Source: an uncultured Pseudoflavonifractor sp. (GTDB taxonomy: Bacteria > Bacillota > Clostridia > Oscillospirales > Oscillospiraceae). Taken from it: 64,000 nt of DNA. The stretch is from NCBI GenBank assembly GCA_947425785.1, contig CANEAY010000001.1, positions 62,001 to 126,000 on the forward strand, written 5' to 3'. Below the pieces are notes generated by a model that was given only the letters and a program-made list of their open reading frames with translations, ran no database searches and was not told the DNA's origin. Positions 15,535 to 23,866 of the stretch are shown one piece after another. The position numbers and the translations under genes are program-made. Numbering within the stretch: position 1 is the first letter of the stretch; the number at the start of each line of letters is the position of its first letter.

Positions 15535-17661
15535 TTACCCCAACAGAGCGGTGAGGTTGCAGCTGACAATGAGGGTGGAGAAGACGATGGAAACGGTGGA
15601 GCAGAGCTTGATCAAAATGTTGAGGGAGGGGCCGGCAGTGTCCTTGAAGGGGTCGCCCACAGTGTCGCCGATGACGGCGGCCTTGTGCTGGTCGGAACCC
15701 TTGCCCCCGTGGGTGCCGGTCTCGATGTACTTCTTGGCGTTATCCCAGGCGCCGCCGGCGTTGGACATGAACACCGCCAGAGCGAAGCCGGACACGGTGA
15801 CGCCGCCCAGCAAACCCACCACGGCCTCCGGCCCAAGAAGCAGGCCGGTGACGACAGGGATGACGATGGCCAGCAGGGAGGGCTTCACCATCTCGTGGAG
15901 GGCGCCCTTGGTGCACAGGTCTACGCAGGAGGCGTAGTCCGGGTCGGCGGCGCTCTCCATGATGCCGGGGATGTCCCGGAACTGGCGGCGGACTTCCACC
16001 ACGATGGACTGGGCCGCCCGCTGAACGCCGGACATGGTGAGGGAGGCGAAGACGAAGGTGAGCATGACGCCCACGAAGATGCCCACCAGCACGGCGGGAT
16101 TGGTCAGCTCCAGATCCAGGGCGGCGGTCTTGCCCTTGACCACGTCCACATAGCTCACCAGCAGAGCCAGGGCGGTGAGGGCGGCGGAGCCGATGGCGAA
16201 GCCCTTGCCGGTGGCGGCGGTGGTGTTGCCCAGGGAGTCCAGGGCGTCGGTACGCTCCCGTACCTCGGCGCCCAGACCGGCCATCTCGGCAATGCCGCCG
16301 GCGTTGTCGGCCACAGGGCCGTAAGCGTCGGTGGCCAGGGTGATGCCCAGGGTGGAGAGCATGCCCACTGCGGCGATGCCGATGCCATAGAGGCCCTTGG
16401 CGAAGCTGCCCTCATAGAGGGCCTGGTCGGCGGTATTCAGGCTGCCGCCGGCGGCCACGAAGGCCACGATGATGGCCACGGAGATGATGACGATGGGGGC
16501 GGCGGTGGACTTCATGCCCAGGGACAAACCGCCGATGATGGTGGTGGCAGAGCCGGTCTCGGTGGCGTCGGCCAGCTCCTGGGTGGGCTTATAAGTATCG
16601 GAGGTATAGACCTCGGTGAAGTAGCCGATGGCGCAGCCGGCCACCAGGCCGATGAGGATGGCGATGTAAGCCCGGAAGGAGCCCATGAGCAGGTAGGTCA
16701 CCGGGGCGCACACCACAGCGGCCAGGGCCGCGGCGGAATAGGTGCCCTTGCGGAGGGTCTGGAGCAGGGAGCGCTGGTCGGCCTGTTCCTTGGTCTTGAT
16801 GAGGAAGGAGCCCAGCAGGGAGCACAGAACGCCCACCACAGCCACCGCCAGGGGCAGCAGCATGGCCCGCCAGGCCAGTCCGTCGGCGGCAAAGGCGGAG
16901 GCACCCAGGGCAAAGGTGGCCAAAATGGAGCCCACATAGCTCTCATAGAGGTCGGCGCCCATACCGGCCACGTCGCCCACGTTGTCGCCTACATTGTCGG
17001 CGATGGTGGCGGGGTTCCGGGGGTCGTCCTCGGGGATGCCGGCCTCCACTTTGCCCACCAGGTCGGCGCCCACATCGGCGGCCTTGGTGTAGATGCCGCC
17101 GCCCACCCGGGCAAAGAGGGCCATGAAGGAGGCGCCCATGCCGAACATGACCATGGTCTGGGCGATCTGCACCGCGTCATAGCCCGCCCAGTAGCGCAGG
17201 ATGTGGAACCACACCGTCACATCCAGCAGGCCCAGGCCAACCACGGTGAAGCCCATGACCGTGCCGGAGGAGAAGGCCACGTTCAGGCCCCGGTTCAGGC
17301 TCTCGTGGGCGGCGTTGGCGGTGCGGGCATTGGAGCTGGTGGCGATCTTCATGCCGATGAAGCCGCTGAGGGCGGAGTAAATGCCGCCGGTGAGGAATGC
17401 GAAGGGAATAAACCAATTGTCCAGCATCCCAAGGTAGGCCAGGCCCAGCAGCAGGACAAAGACGATAAGGAAAATGAGGAATACCGTCTTGTACTGCCGG
17501 CGCAGATATGCGTTGGCGCCCTGCCGGATGGAGGCGGCCAGCTTTTTCATTCGGTCGGTGCCTTCAGAGAATTTCAGGACTTTATTTCTCTGCATAAAAG
17601 CAAAGACGAGCGCCACAACGGCGCCCACAAATCCGATCCAGAACATGTCCTCAATATGCAT
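15535..17661 (-). CDS. hppA: K+-dependent membrane-bound ion-pumping pyrophosphatase
   Basis: A 708-residue membrane pyrophosphatase with about 16 helices that couples PPi hydrolysis to H+ or Na+ export. PPi-binding acidic motifs are present ([21 protein letters not shown], split here as GADLVGKVE and [16 protein letters not shown]; and [16 protein letters not shown]). [12 protein letters not shown] has Ala where K+-independent enzymes carry Lys, so this is the K+-dependent class; many of these pump Na+. The ATG at 17661 gives the usual hydrophobic N-terminus, with GGAG twelve bases upstream. The promoter carries a palindrome over its -10. Confidence 0.95.
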   Translation of the reverse strand: MHIEDMFWIGFVGAVVALVFAFMQRNKVLKFSEGTDRMKKLAASIRQGANAYLRRQYKTVFLIFLIVFVLLLGLAYLGMLDNWFIPFAFLTGGIYSALSGFIGMKIATSSNARTANAAHESLNRGLNVAFSSGTVMGFTVVGLGLLDVTVWFHILRYWAGYDAVQIAQTMVMFGMGASFMALFARVGGGIYTKAADVGADLVGKVEAGIPEDDPRNPATIADNVGDNVGDVAGMGADLYESYVGSILATFALGASAFAADGLAWRAMLLPLAVAVVGVLCSLLGSFLIKTKEQADQRSLLQTLRKGTYSAAALAAVVCAPVTYLLMGSFRAYIAILIGLVAGCAIGYFTEVYTSDTYKPTQELADATETGSATTIIGGLSLGMKSTAAPIVIISVAIIVAFVAAGGSLNTADQALYEGSFAKGLYGIGIAAVGMLSTLGITLATDAYGPVADNAGGIAEMAGLGAEVRERTDALDSLGNTTAATGKGFAIGSAALTALALLVSYVDVVKGKTAALDLELTNPAVLVGIFVGVMLTFVFASLTMSGVQRAAQSIVVEVRRQFRDIPGIMESAADPDYASCVDLCTKGALHEMVKPSLLAIVIPVVTGLLLGPEAVVGLLGGVTVSGFALAVFMSNAGGAWDNAKKYIETGTHGGKGSDQHKAAVIGDTVGDPFKDTAGPSLNILIKLCSTVSIVFSTLIVSCNLTALLG

Positions 17662-17714
17662 AGGACGATCCAACTCCTTTTTGCGTAGGTTTTCAGAACC
17701 CTTGGTATGGAAAA

Positions 17715-17743
17715 AGTTTACCAAAGTAAACTCCCCATTTCAA
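17715..17743 (-). promoter_or_regulatory. Promoter of hppA with a palindrome over the -10
   Basis: On the minus strand TTGAAA (17738-17743) and TAAACT (17715-17720) are 17 bp apart. An inverted repeat, AGTTTAC/GTAAACT with a 4-bp centre (17715-17732), overlaps the -10 and could be an operator. Confidence 0.7.
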
Positions 17744-17831
17744 GTAAAGAAAAAATTTTTTGGCCGTTTTAAGAAGATATTTCAAAAAATGACAATTATG
17801 AGAAAAAGAGAAAGAATTTTTTGTGCAGAAC

Positions 17832-17860
17832 TTGCAAAAAGCACGGAACGGTGGTATGAT
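17832..17860 (+). promoter_or_regulatory. Promoter of the uridine phosphorylase gene
   Basis: TTGCAA (17832-17837) and TATGAT (17855-17860) are 17 bp apart, with an extended TGG before the -10, about 50 bp before the start codon. Confidence 0.75.
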
Positions 17861-17909
17861 ATGCTGTGTAGTTTCTTTTTTAGACAAATTCAAGAAAAGG
17901 GGTGGCTTC

Positions 17910-18674
17910 ATGCAGGAGCACGAGCTGCAGTTCCATATCAAATGTAAAGAGGGGGACGTGGGCCGGTACTGCTTCCTGCCCGGTGATCCCGGCCGGTGTG
18001 AGGCCATCGCCGCCTACTTTGACGACCCTGTGAAGATACAGCAGAACCGGGAGTACGTGGTCTATACCGGCACCCTCCTGGGGGAGAAGGTCAGCGTCTG
18101 CTCCACCGGCATCGGCGGGCCTTCTGCGGTCATCGCCATGGAGGAGCTCCACAACATCGGTGTGGACACCTTTATCCGGGTGGGCACCTGCGGCGGCATC
18201 GCCCTTCAGGTGCAGTCCGACGATGTGGTCATTGCCACCGGCGCCATCCGCCATGAGGGGGCCAGCCGGGAGTACGCCCCCATCGAGTTCCCGGCGGTGA
18301 GCGACTACCACGTCCAGGCGGCCCTGGTGCAGGCGGCCAAAAACCTGGGCAAGAGCTGGCACGCCGGTGTGGTCCAGTGCAAGGATTCCTTTTACGGCCA
18401 GCACGACCCCAAGCGGATGCCCGTGAGCTACGAGCTGCTGAACAAGTGGGAGGCATGGAAGCGGCTGGGCGTTCTGGCCTCCGAGATGGAGTCCGCCGCC
18501 CTCTTCTGCTGTGCCGCCGCCCTGGGGGTGCGCTGCGGCTCCTGCTTCCATGTGGTCTGGAACCAGGAGCGGGAGGCCGCCGGCCTGGATCAGAAGGAGA
18601 GCCACGACCTCTCCGCCGCCATCGAGGTGGGCATCGAGGCCGTAAAGCTGCTCATCCAAGAGGATAAAAAGTAA
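17910..18674 (+). CDS. udp: Uridine phosphorylase
   Basis: A 254-residue nucleoside phosphorylase of the PNP/UDP-1 family, cleaving uridine with phosphate to uracil and ribose-1-phosphate in pyrimidine salvage. Seen are the phosphate loop [14 protein letters not shown], the uracil-binding region [10 protein letters not shown] and the ribose-contact motif [10 protein letters not shown]. Start ATG 17910 follows AAGGGG. It is monocistronic with its own promoter and terminator. Uridine is favoured over purine nucleosides by overall similarity, but specificity is not proven. Confidence 0.88.
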   Translation: MQEHELQFHIKCKEGDVGRYCFLPGDPGRCEAIAAYFDDPVKIQQNREYVVYTGTLLGEKVSVCSTGIGGPSAVIAMEELHNIGVDTFIRVGTCGGIALQVQSDDVVIATGAIRHEGASREYAPIEFPAVSDYHVQAALVQAAKNLGKSWHAGVVQCKDSFYGQHDPKRMPVSYELLNKWEAWKRLGVLASEMESAALFCCAAALGVRCGSCFHVVWNQEREAAGLDQKESHDLSAAIEVGIEAVKLLIQEDKK

Positions 18675-18689
18675 TATAATATGATATGA

Positions 18690-18727
18690 AAGGCCGCCCG
18701 CTCCGTCGTGGAGTGGGCGGCCTTTTT
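18690..18727. terminator. Terminator after uridine phosphorylase, shared with the ECF gene
   Basis: A 15-bp stem (18690-18704 with 18710-18724) and a 5-nt loop, followed by five T on the plus strand. Confidence 0.9.
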
Positions 18728-18736
18728 ACTGCGGCT

Positions 18737-19285
18737 TCAGGCCGCGGCTTTTTGATAGGGGCTTTCCAGCACCTTGGCCTTTTCCAGCGCCAGCACCAGT
18801 CCCGGCAGAAGAGCCAGCTGGATGAGAATGCCCGGCAAAGCGGTGACAAAGGCGGCGGTGAGGAAGATCTCCATGGAGTAGGCCCCCGCCCGGAACACCA
18901 GGGCGTTCATCACCCCGTAGACCACCCGGCCCATGAGCATGGCGGCGGTGAGTTGGACATAGAGGTCAACGCTCCGCTTTCCCGTGTGTACCACCTGGGA
19001 GAGGACGCCGGAGATGAGACCGTAGGCCGCCAGCTCGCAGAGCATACCGGGCAGGTAGGCCATGGGGGGCATCCCGGTGAGCAGGTGGGAGAGAAGGGGG
19101 GTCAGCATCCCGCAGGCCAGACCGTAGGGCCAGCCGCAGGCAAGGCCGCACAGCAGCACGGGGATGTGCATGGGCAGCAGGACGTTGCCGGCATTGGGCA
19201 CAGCGTGGAAAGCCTGGGGCAGGACGACCCCCAAAGCCACGCACAGGGCGGCGAAGACCAGCTGCCTGGTAGAAAATTTACGCAT
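18737..19285 (-). CDS. ECF transporter S component (vitamin-type substrate-binding membrane protein)
   Basis: A 182-residue hydrophobic protein with about six helices and the N-terminal LVFAALCVALGVVLP motif plus LLPMHIPVLLCG, features of ECF S components. It would bind a vitamin-like substrate and borrow a shared EcfA/A'/T module, which is not in this window. I cannot name the substrate. Start ATG 19285 has AAAGGAG eight bases upstream. A 157-bp structured leader precedes it, suggesting control by attenuation. Confidence 0.85.
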   Translation of the reverse strand: MRKFSTRQLVFAALCVALGVVLPQAFHAVPNAGNVLLPMHIPVLLCGLACGWPYGLACGMLTPLLSHLLTGMPPMAYLPGMLCELAAYGLISGVLSQVVHTGKRSVDLYVQLTAAMLMGRVVYGVMNALVFRAGAYSMEIFLTAAFVTALPGILIQLALLPGLVLALEKAKVLESPYQKAAA

Positions 19286-19305
19286 GGACAAAGCTCCTTT
19301 CCGTC

Positions 19306-19412
19306 AAAAAACGCCACGAAGGAGACCCTCGGGGGAGGGCCTTTGCCTTCGTGGCGTCGACGTTTCAAAATGGTGGAACAGGGGTGGATCTGCCGCCTTC
19401 GTGGCGGCAGAT
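19306..19412 (-). promoter_or_regulatory. Structured leader/attenuator of the ECF S-component gene
   Basis: Reading the minus strand, a perfect 10-bp hairpin (19388-19397 with 19403-19412) is followed by a second hairpin with 11-bp arms (19346-19356 with 19312-19322, enclosing an inner CCCTC/GAGGG stem) and then six T. The second is a terminator placed about 20 bp before the start codon. The 12-mer CGCCACGAAGGC occurs in both hairpins, so alternative pairing is possible. It matches no riboswitch class that I recognise. Confidence 0.6.
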
Positions 19413-19448
19413 TCAGTGGAGCTATCTTACCAGAATTGCCAGACGCTG

Positions 19449-20057
19449 TCAACCCTGCCTGTCCCGGTCATACTCCATGGCCTGGGCCTCCCAGTACCGC
19501 CTGTCCTCCTCCGTGATGGGCCGCAGGACACGGCAGGGATTTCCAGCGGCAATGACCCCCGAGGGGATGTCCTTCGTCACCACACTGCCGGAGCCGATGA
19601 CCACGTTATCCCCGATGGTGACGCCGGGGTTTATGACCGTGCTGCCGCCGATCCACACCGAGGAGCCGATCCTCACCGGCTTGGCGTACTCCAGCTCGCT
19701 GTTGCGTACCCCGGCGTCGATGGGGTGGGTGGCGGTGAAGATGCACACCCTGGGGGCCAGAAATACATCGTCTCCAATGGTGATGTCGCACACATCCAGG
19801 AAGATGCAGTCGCAGTTGGCGTAAAAGTGCTTTCCAATATAGATGTGGGAGCCATAGTCGCAGTGAAAAGGAGGCTCCAGCCAGGAACCCTCTCCCAACT
19901 GGCCCAGCAGCTCCTGAAATAGGCCGGGGAGCTTCTCTGTGTCAGGCTCGTTGTTGATGGCCCGAATGAGCCTCCATTTGCGCTGATGGTCGGCCACCAG
20001 TTCCGGGTCACTGGCCCTGTATAGCTTGCCGGCGAGCATCCGTTCCTTTTCCGTCAT
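19449..20057 (-). CDS. maa: Maltose/galactoside O-acetyltransferase family protein (hexapeptide repeat)
   Basis: A 202-residue left-handed beta-helix acetyltransferase using acetyl-CoA. The N-terminal Mac domain (TEKERMLAGKLYRASDPEL) is typical of maltose acetyltransferase, followed by hexapeptide repeats and the catalytic His in FTATHPID. The conserved tail GSGSVVTKDIPSGVIAAGNP is present. The ATG at 20057 overlaps the upstream stop as ATGA. Natural substrates of this family are poorly defined; a sugar O-acetylation role is likely. Confidence 0.9.
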   Translation of the reverse strand: MTEKERMLAGKLYRASDPELVADHQRKWRLIRAINNEPDTEKLPGLFQELLGQLGEGSWLEPPFHCDYGSHIYIGKHFYANCDCIFLDVCDITIGDDVFLAPRVCIFTATHPIDAGVRNSELEYAKPVRIGSSVWIGGSTVINPGVTIGDNVVIGSGSVVTKDIPSGVIAAGNPCRVLRPITEEDRRYWEAQAMEYDRDRQG

Positions 20058-21142
20058 ACGTCTGTCTCCTTTGCCGTGGGCAGCCGGGTGGTGTCCACCG
20101 TCACATCGCACTGCTCCTGGATGGAGAGGCCCTGAAAGTAGGCCTCCTCCAGGGGGATCCACCGCTCCCGGAACCGTTCCAGCTCCTCCGGCCCCTCCCG
20201 GCGGGAGAGTCTGGCATCCTGGGTCTCCGGGGCGCAGGTGAAGAAGATGTGCACCTGGGAATAGCCCGCCAGGGCGGGATGGAGGGAGTAGCTTCCCTCC
20301 ACGATGTTCAGCCGCCCGCAGGGGATGCCCTCCGGCTGGCCAAAGGTGTTGGTGGAGCAGTCAAAGGCCCGGAGGGCCACCGCCTCGCCCTGGCTCAGGG
20401 GAGAGAAAAGCTCTTCCGCGGCCCGCTCGTAGTCCACATTGCCGCCGGGGGCGGAGAGCCGCTCGGGGGTGCGCATTTCCGGGGGGAGGAAGAAGTCGTC
20501 CATGTGAAAGACCTGGCAGTCGTCGAACAGCTGGGCGCACCGGGCGGCGAAGGTGGTCTTCCCCGCGGCGCACCGGCCGTCTACCGCCACCGTCACCGGC
20601 CCCTCCTGCTCCCGGAGGGCGGCGTCGATGGCCCGCAGGGCGGGGGCGTAGAGGGCCAAGTCCCGGTCGATGACCCGGTAGTGGGGCCCATAGGCATCCC
20701 GGTAGCCCTCGCTGTGGTGGAGGGGCGGGCAGCCGTCGGAGCCATAGAGGGCCAGGAAAAGTTCCAGTTCCCGAATGTCCAGAGGCAGCTGGCCGCTCCA
20801 GGCCATGGCGGACAGCTCACCCAGCTTCCGCCACAGGCCGGTCATGGTACCCCTGGGCCGGGCGGAGAGGGCAAAGCACCGGGCCAGCAGGGGAAGCTCC
20901 TCCTCCGTCAGCAGACGGGGATCCAGGTGAAAGCGGCACAGTCCGCCGCCGATGGCCTCGGAGAGATACTGGGGACGGTAGTCCTCCTCCCCGGCCTGGG
21001 CAAGCTCCGCCTGGAGTCCCTCCAGGGCCACCAGGTGACCGGGGCCGAACTCGCTCTGGTAGAGGAGCTTCACATAGTCCCTTACCTCCATAGTGGGGTA
21101 CCGCTGGGCGTGGAGGGGAAGAACAGACTTCAAAACGCTCAT
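20054..21142 (-). CDS. Two-domain protein: unknown N-terminal domain fused to a uridine-kinase-like P-loop domain
   Basis: A 362-residue protein. The C-terminal half (about 175-360) is a nucleoside/uridine-kinase-like fold with Walker A DGRCAAGKTT, VFHMDDFFLP as lid/base region, and GSYSLHP. The N-terminal 170 residues (RYPTMEVRDYVKLLYQSEFGPGHL onward) form a conserved-looking domain that I cannot name. The phosphoryl acceptor is unknown. It overlaps its neighbours by ATGA at both ends, so the DUF3842, kinase and acetyltransferase genes form one coupled operon. Confidence 0.72.
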   Translation of the reverse strand: MSVLKSVLPLHAQRYPTMEVRDYVKLLYQSEFGPGHLVALEGLQAELAQAGEEDYRPQYLSEAIGGGLCRFHLDPRLLTEEELPLLARCFALSARPRGTMTGLWRKLGELSAMAWSGQLPLDIRELELFLALYGSDGCPPLHHSEGYRDAYGPHYRVIDRDLALYAPALRAIDAALREQEGPVTVAVDGRCAAGKTTFAARCAQLFDDCQVFHMDDFFLPPEMRTPERLSAPGGNVDYERAAEELFSPLSQGEAVALRAFDCSTNTFGQPEGIPCGRLNIVEGSYSLHPALAGYSQVHIFFTCAPETQDARLSRREGPEELERFRERWIPLEEAYFQGLSIQEQCDVTVDTTRLPTAKETDV

Positions 21143-21552
21143 TTGCCCACCTCCTTTTCCGCCAGGGAGACCGCCTCCTCCAAAAGCTCCTCCAGCTTAC
21201 GGCCCACACTGCCCGCTACCAGTACTCCGCAGCTGGACATGGGTACCAGGATGCGCCGGGCGGGAGCGGCGGAGATGGCGGCGGCCATGGCGGGGCTCAC
21301 TTCCCCCATAAGGGCGTTGGCGGAGAGCAGTCCGATGGGCCCCAGGATGAGGTCGGCGTGGGCGGCGTTCCAGCACACGGCATTTTCCCCGGTGGCGGCC
21401 TTGTCCGCCCCGGCCTTCAGCATGGCGGCGGTGGCCAGGGCGTTGGTGCCTACGGCCCAGAGCTGGGCCCTGTCACCTAGCCTTGCCTTGAGACGGGCGG
21501 TGAGGTCGGCCCCCAGGCCGCCCCCCTGGCCGTCGATGACAACGATACGCAT
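21139..21552 (-). CDS. DUF3842 family protein
   Basis: A 137-residue protein starting MRIVVIDGQGGG, a glycine-rich nucleotide-binding-like opening found in clostridial DUF3842 proteins. A Rossmann-like alternation follows (WAVGTNALATAAML, DLILGPIGLLSANALMGEVSP). No function is established. Start ATG 21552 has AAGGAGG nine bases upstream and is the first gene of the operon, with a promoter about 50 bp upstream. Confidence 0.8.
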   Translation of the reverse strand: MRIVVIDGQGGGLGADLTARLKARLGDRAQLWAVGTNALATAAMLKAGADKAATGENAVCWNAAHADLILGPIGLLSANALMGEVSPAMAAAISAAPARRILVPMSSCGVLVAGSVGRKLEELLEEAVSLAEKEVGK

Positions 21553-21601
21553 GGAGAGCTCCTCCTTAAGTCGATGTGATGTGGTCGATTCATTGGAAAT
21601 T

Positions 21602-21630
21602 ATTATACCCGCAAGGGAAAAAAAGGGCAA
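21602..21630 (-). promoter_or_regulatory. Promoter of the DUF3842-kinase-acetyltransferase operon
   Basis: On the minus strand TTGCCC (21625-21630) and TATAAT (21602-21607) are 17 bp apart. Confidence 0.78.
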
Positions 21631-21687
21631 GGGCCTGGGCGGAAAATGGGAAAAAGGGTGAAAAACTTTCTGTGAACCCATACCATT

Positions 21688-21716
21688 TTGTGTTCTTTTG
21701 TGGTAAACTGTAAAAT
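21688..21716 (+). promoter_or_regulatory. Promoter of the lipoprotein-two-component operon
   Basis: TTGTGT (21688-21693) and TAAAAT (21711-21716) are 17 bp apart, 36 bp before the start codon. Confidence 0.6.
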
Positions 21717-21751
21717 TAGAATAAAAGACTGTTTTGAAAGGGGGCTGCGGA

Positions 21752-23119
21752 ATGAAAAAGAGAGGACACCGGGTGCTTTTGCTCTGCGCCCTCCTGTGCC
21801 TGTTTTTGACGGGCTGTTTCTTCCGGGCGGTGGACGAGCTCTATACCGTCCCCCAGCCCCCGGCGGACTATAATGCCCTCCAGGCCCGTCTCAGCGAGGT
21901 CATCGCCGCCGGCGGCGAGTACGCCGCCCCCCTGTCGGGAGAGCTCATCCAGTCCGTCCAGCTTCAGGACATGGACGGAGACGGCGTCCAGGAGGCCCTG
22001 GCCTTTTTCCGCTTTCCCAATGAGGAGCTGCCCCTGAAAATTTATATCTTCCGCCAGGTGGGGGAGGAGTACGAGCTGCTCACCCGGGTGGAGGGGGCCG
22101 GCGCCGCCATCAATAGCGTGGAGTACGTCCAGCTGGACGACGAACCTTTTAAGGAGATCGTGGTCAGCTGGCAGATCAGCGACATCGTCCACTCCCTGGC
22201 GGCCTATTCCATCGGCCCCGGCCAGGTGGAGGAGCTGCTGCGCACCGATTACGTCAGCTATAAGTCCGCCGACCTGGACGGCGACGGCCAGCAGGAGCTG
22301 GTGGTGCTCCGCAGCCCGGTGGCAGCCCCGCCCCGGGCGGAGCTTTACAACTTTGACGGGGTGCTCTCCATGGTGGGCTCCGCCCCCCTGTCCGGGGGCA
22401 TCACGGCGGTGGCCGACGGAGGCATCCGGGGCGGCTATCTGGTGGATCGGGTGCCCGCCCTCTTCGTCACTTCCTCCTATGCGGAAAACGGCGCCATCAC
22501 CGACGTCTTTACCTGCCGGGATGGGAAACTGCGCAACGTCACCTTGGATCCCGCCACCGGGGAGAGCGGGGAGACCATCCGCTATTATAACCAGGTCGCT
22601 CCCAGCGATATCAATGGCGACGGCATTCTGGAACTGCCCCAGCCCGTGCCGCTCACCGACTATAGGATCACCACCGCCTCGGTGAACTTCTGGCTCATCC
22701 ACTGGCGGCAGTTCGACAGTCAGGGGAACGCCGTCCCGGTGTTCACCACCTACCACAACGAGCGGGACGGCTGGTACTTCATCCTGCCGGATGCCTGGGG
22801 GGACGACGTGGCCCTCTCCCGCAGCGACCTGCCCGGCGGCGGGGAGCGGTCGGTGACCTTCTCCCGCTGGGATCGGGACAGTGGGATGGTGCCGGAGAGC
22901 TTCCTCACCATCTACAAGCTCACCGGCACCAACCGCTTGAGCCGGGCCAAGGCAGGCCAGCGGTTCTTCGTCCTGCCGGAGCAGGAGCCCCTGAACGCCG
23001 ACAATTTCAGCATCATCTATGCCGCCGAGTTCCGGGACGGCTGGGACTGCGGCCTCACCGAGGAAGAGGTGCGGGAGCGGTTCAAGCTCATCACAACAGA
23101 CTGGTATAACGGATATTGA
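21752..23119 (+). CDS. Lipoprotein with FG-GAP/VCBS-like calcium-loop motifs, first gene of a two-component operon
   Basis: A 455-residue lipoprotein: basic n-region, hydrophobic core and lipobox LTGC near residue 26. Three Asp-rich loops, DMDGDGVQEA, DLDGDGQQEL and DINGDGILEL, resemble the Ca2+-binding loops of FG-GAP/integrin-type beta-propellers. No enzyme motif was seen. It lies 13 bp before a response regulator gene and may be an extracellular sensor or accessory of that system; this is inferred from context. Start ATG 21752 follows AAAGGGGG. Confidence 0.78.
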   Translation: MKKRGHRVLLLCALLCLFLTGCFFRAVDELYTVPQPPADYNALQARLSEVIAAGGEYAAPLSGELIQSVQLQDMDGDGVQEALAFFRFPNEELPLKIYIFRQVGEEYELLTRVEGAGAAINSVEYVQLDDEPFKEIVVSWQISDIVHSLAAYSIGPGQVEELLRTDYVSYKSADLDGDGQQELVVLRSPVAAPPRAELYNFDGVLSMVGSAPLSGGITAVADGGIRGGYLVDRVPALFVTSSYAENGAITDVFTCRDGKLRNVTLDPATGESGETIRYYNQVAPSDINGDGILELPQPVPLTDYRITTASVNFWLIHWRQFDSQGNAVPVFTTYHNERDGWYFILPDAWGDDVALSRSDLPGGGERSVTFSRWDRDSGMVPESFLTIYKLTGTNRLSRAKAGQRFFVLPEQEPLNADNFSIIYAAEFRDGWDCGLTEEEVRERFKLITTDWYNGY

Positions 23120-23132
23120 GGAGGTAACCGTC

Positions 23133-23822
23133 ATGGGAAGAAAAGTCCTTGTGCTGGAGGACGAGACCAATATTCGCTCCTTTGTGGTCATCAACCTGAA
23201 GCGGGCGGGCTATGAGACTGTAGAGGCCGGCACCGGCCAGGAGGCCCTGGATCAGCTCAAGCGCAACCCTGATGTGAACGTGGCCCTGCTGGATGTGATG
23301 CTGCCCGATATGGACGGCTTTGAGGTCTGCCGCCGCATCCGCAGCGGCAACAGCCGCATCGGCATCATCATGCTCACCGCCCGTACCCAGGAGATGGATA
23401 AGGTCACCGGCCTTATGACCGGGGCGGACGACTATGTGACCAAACCCTTCTCTCCGGCGGAGCTCACCGCCCGCATCGACGCCCTGTGCCGCCGTGCCAC
23501 AGGGGAGACGGCGGTGGACACCGGGGAGATCTCCCAGCCCCCCTTCCTCCTCAACACCCGCAACCGCACCCTGGAGAAAAACGGGGCCCGGGTGAAGCTG
23601 ACCCAGGTGGAATACGCCATTGTCAAGCTCTTCATGGACAACGCCGGCAAGGCCATGAGTCGGGAGGAAATTTTGGACGCGGTCTGGGGCAAGGACTACT
23701 TCGGCGAAGTCAAGATCGTGGACGTGAACATCCGCCGCCTGCGCATCAAGATCGAGGACGATCCCACCAACCCCACCTATATCACCACGGTATGGGGTTA
23801 TGGCTATAAGTGGGGATTTTAG
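23133..23822 (+). CDS. OmpR/PhoB-family response regulator
   Basis: A 229-residue two-domain regulator. The receiver domain has the acidic pocket (LEDE at residues 8-11), phospho-acceptor D54 in LLDVMLPD, Thr in MLTAR and the conserved Lys in VTKPFSP. The C-terminal winged helix ends VDVNIRRLRIKIEDDP and TVWGYGYKW. It is partnered with the kinase that starts 44 bp downstream. Start ATG 23133 follows GAGGAGG. Confidence 0.94.
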   Translation: MGRKVLVLEDETNIRSFVVINLKRAGYETVEAGTGQEALDQLKRNPDVNVALLDVMLPDMDGFEVCRRIRSGNSRIGIIMLTARTQEMDKVTGLMTGADDYVTKPFSPAELTARIDALCRRATGETAVDTGEISQPPFLLNTRNRTLEKNGARVKLTQVEYAIVKLFMDNAGKAMSREEILDAVWGKDYFGEVKIVDVNIRRLRIKIEDDPTNPTYITTVWGYGYKWGF

Positions 23823-23866
23823 AAGAGTAAGCACAGCAAGTCGAAACGGGAGAGGGGGATACAGAT

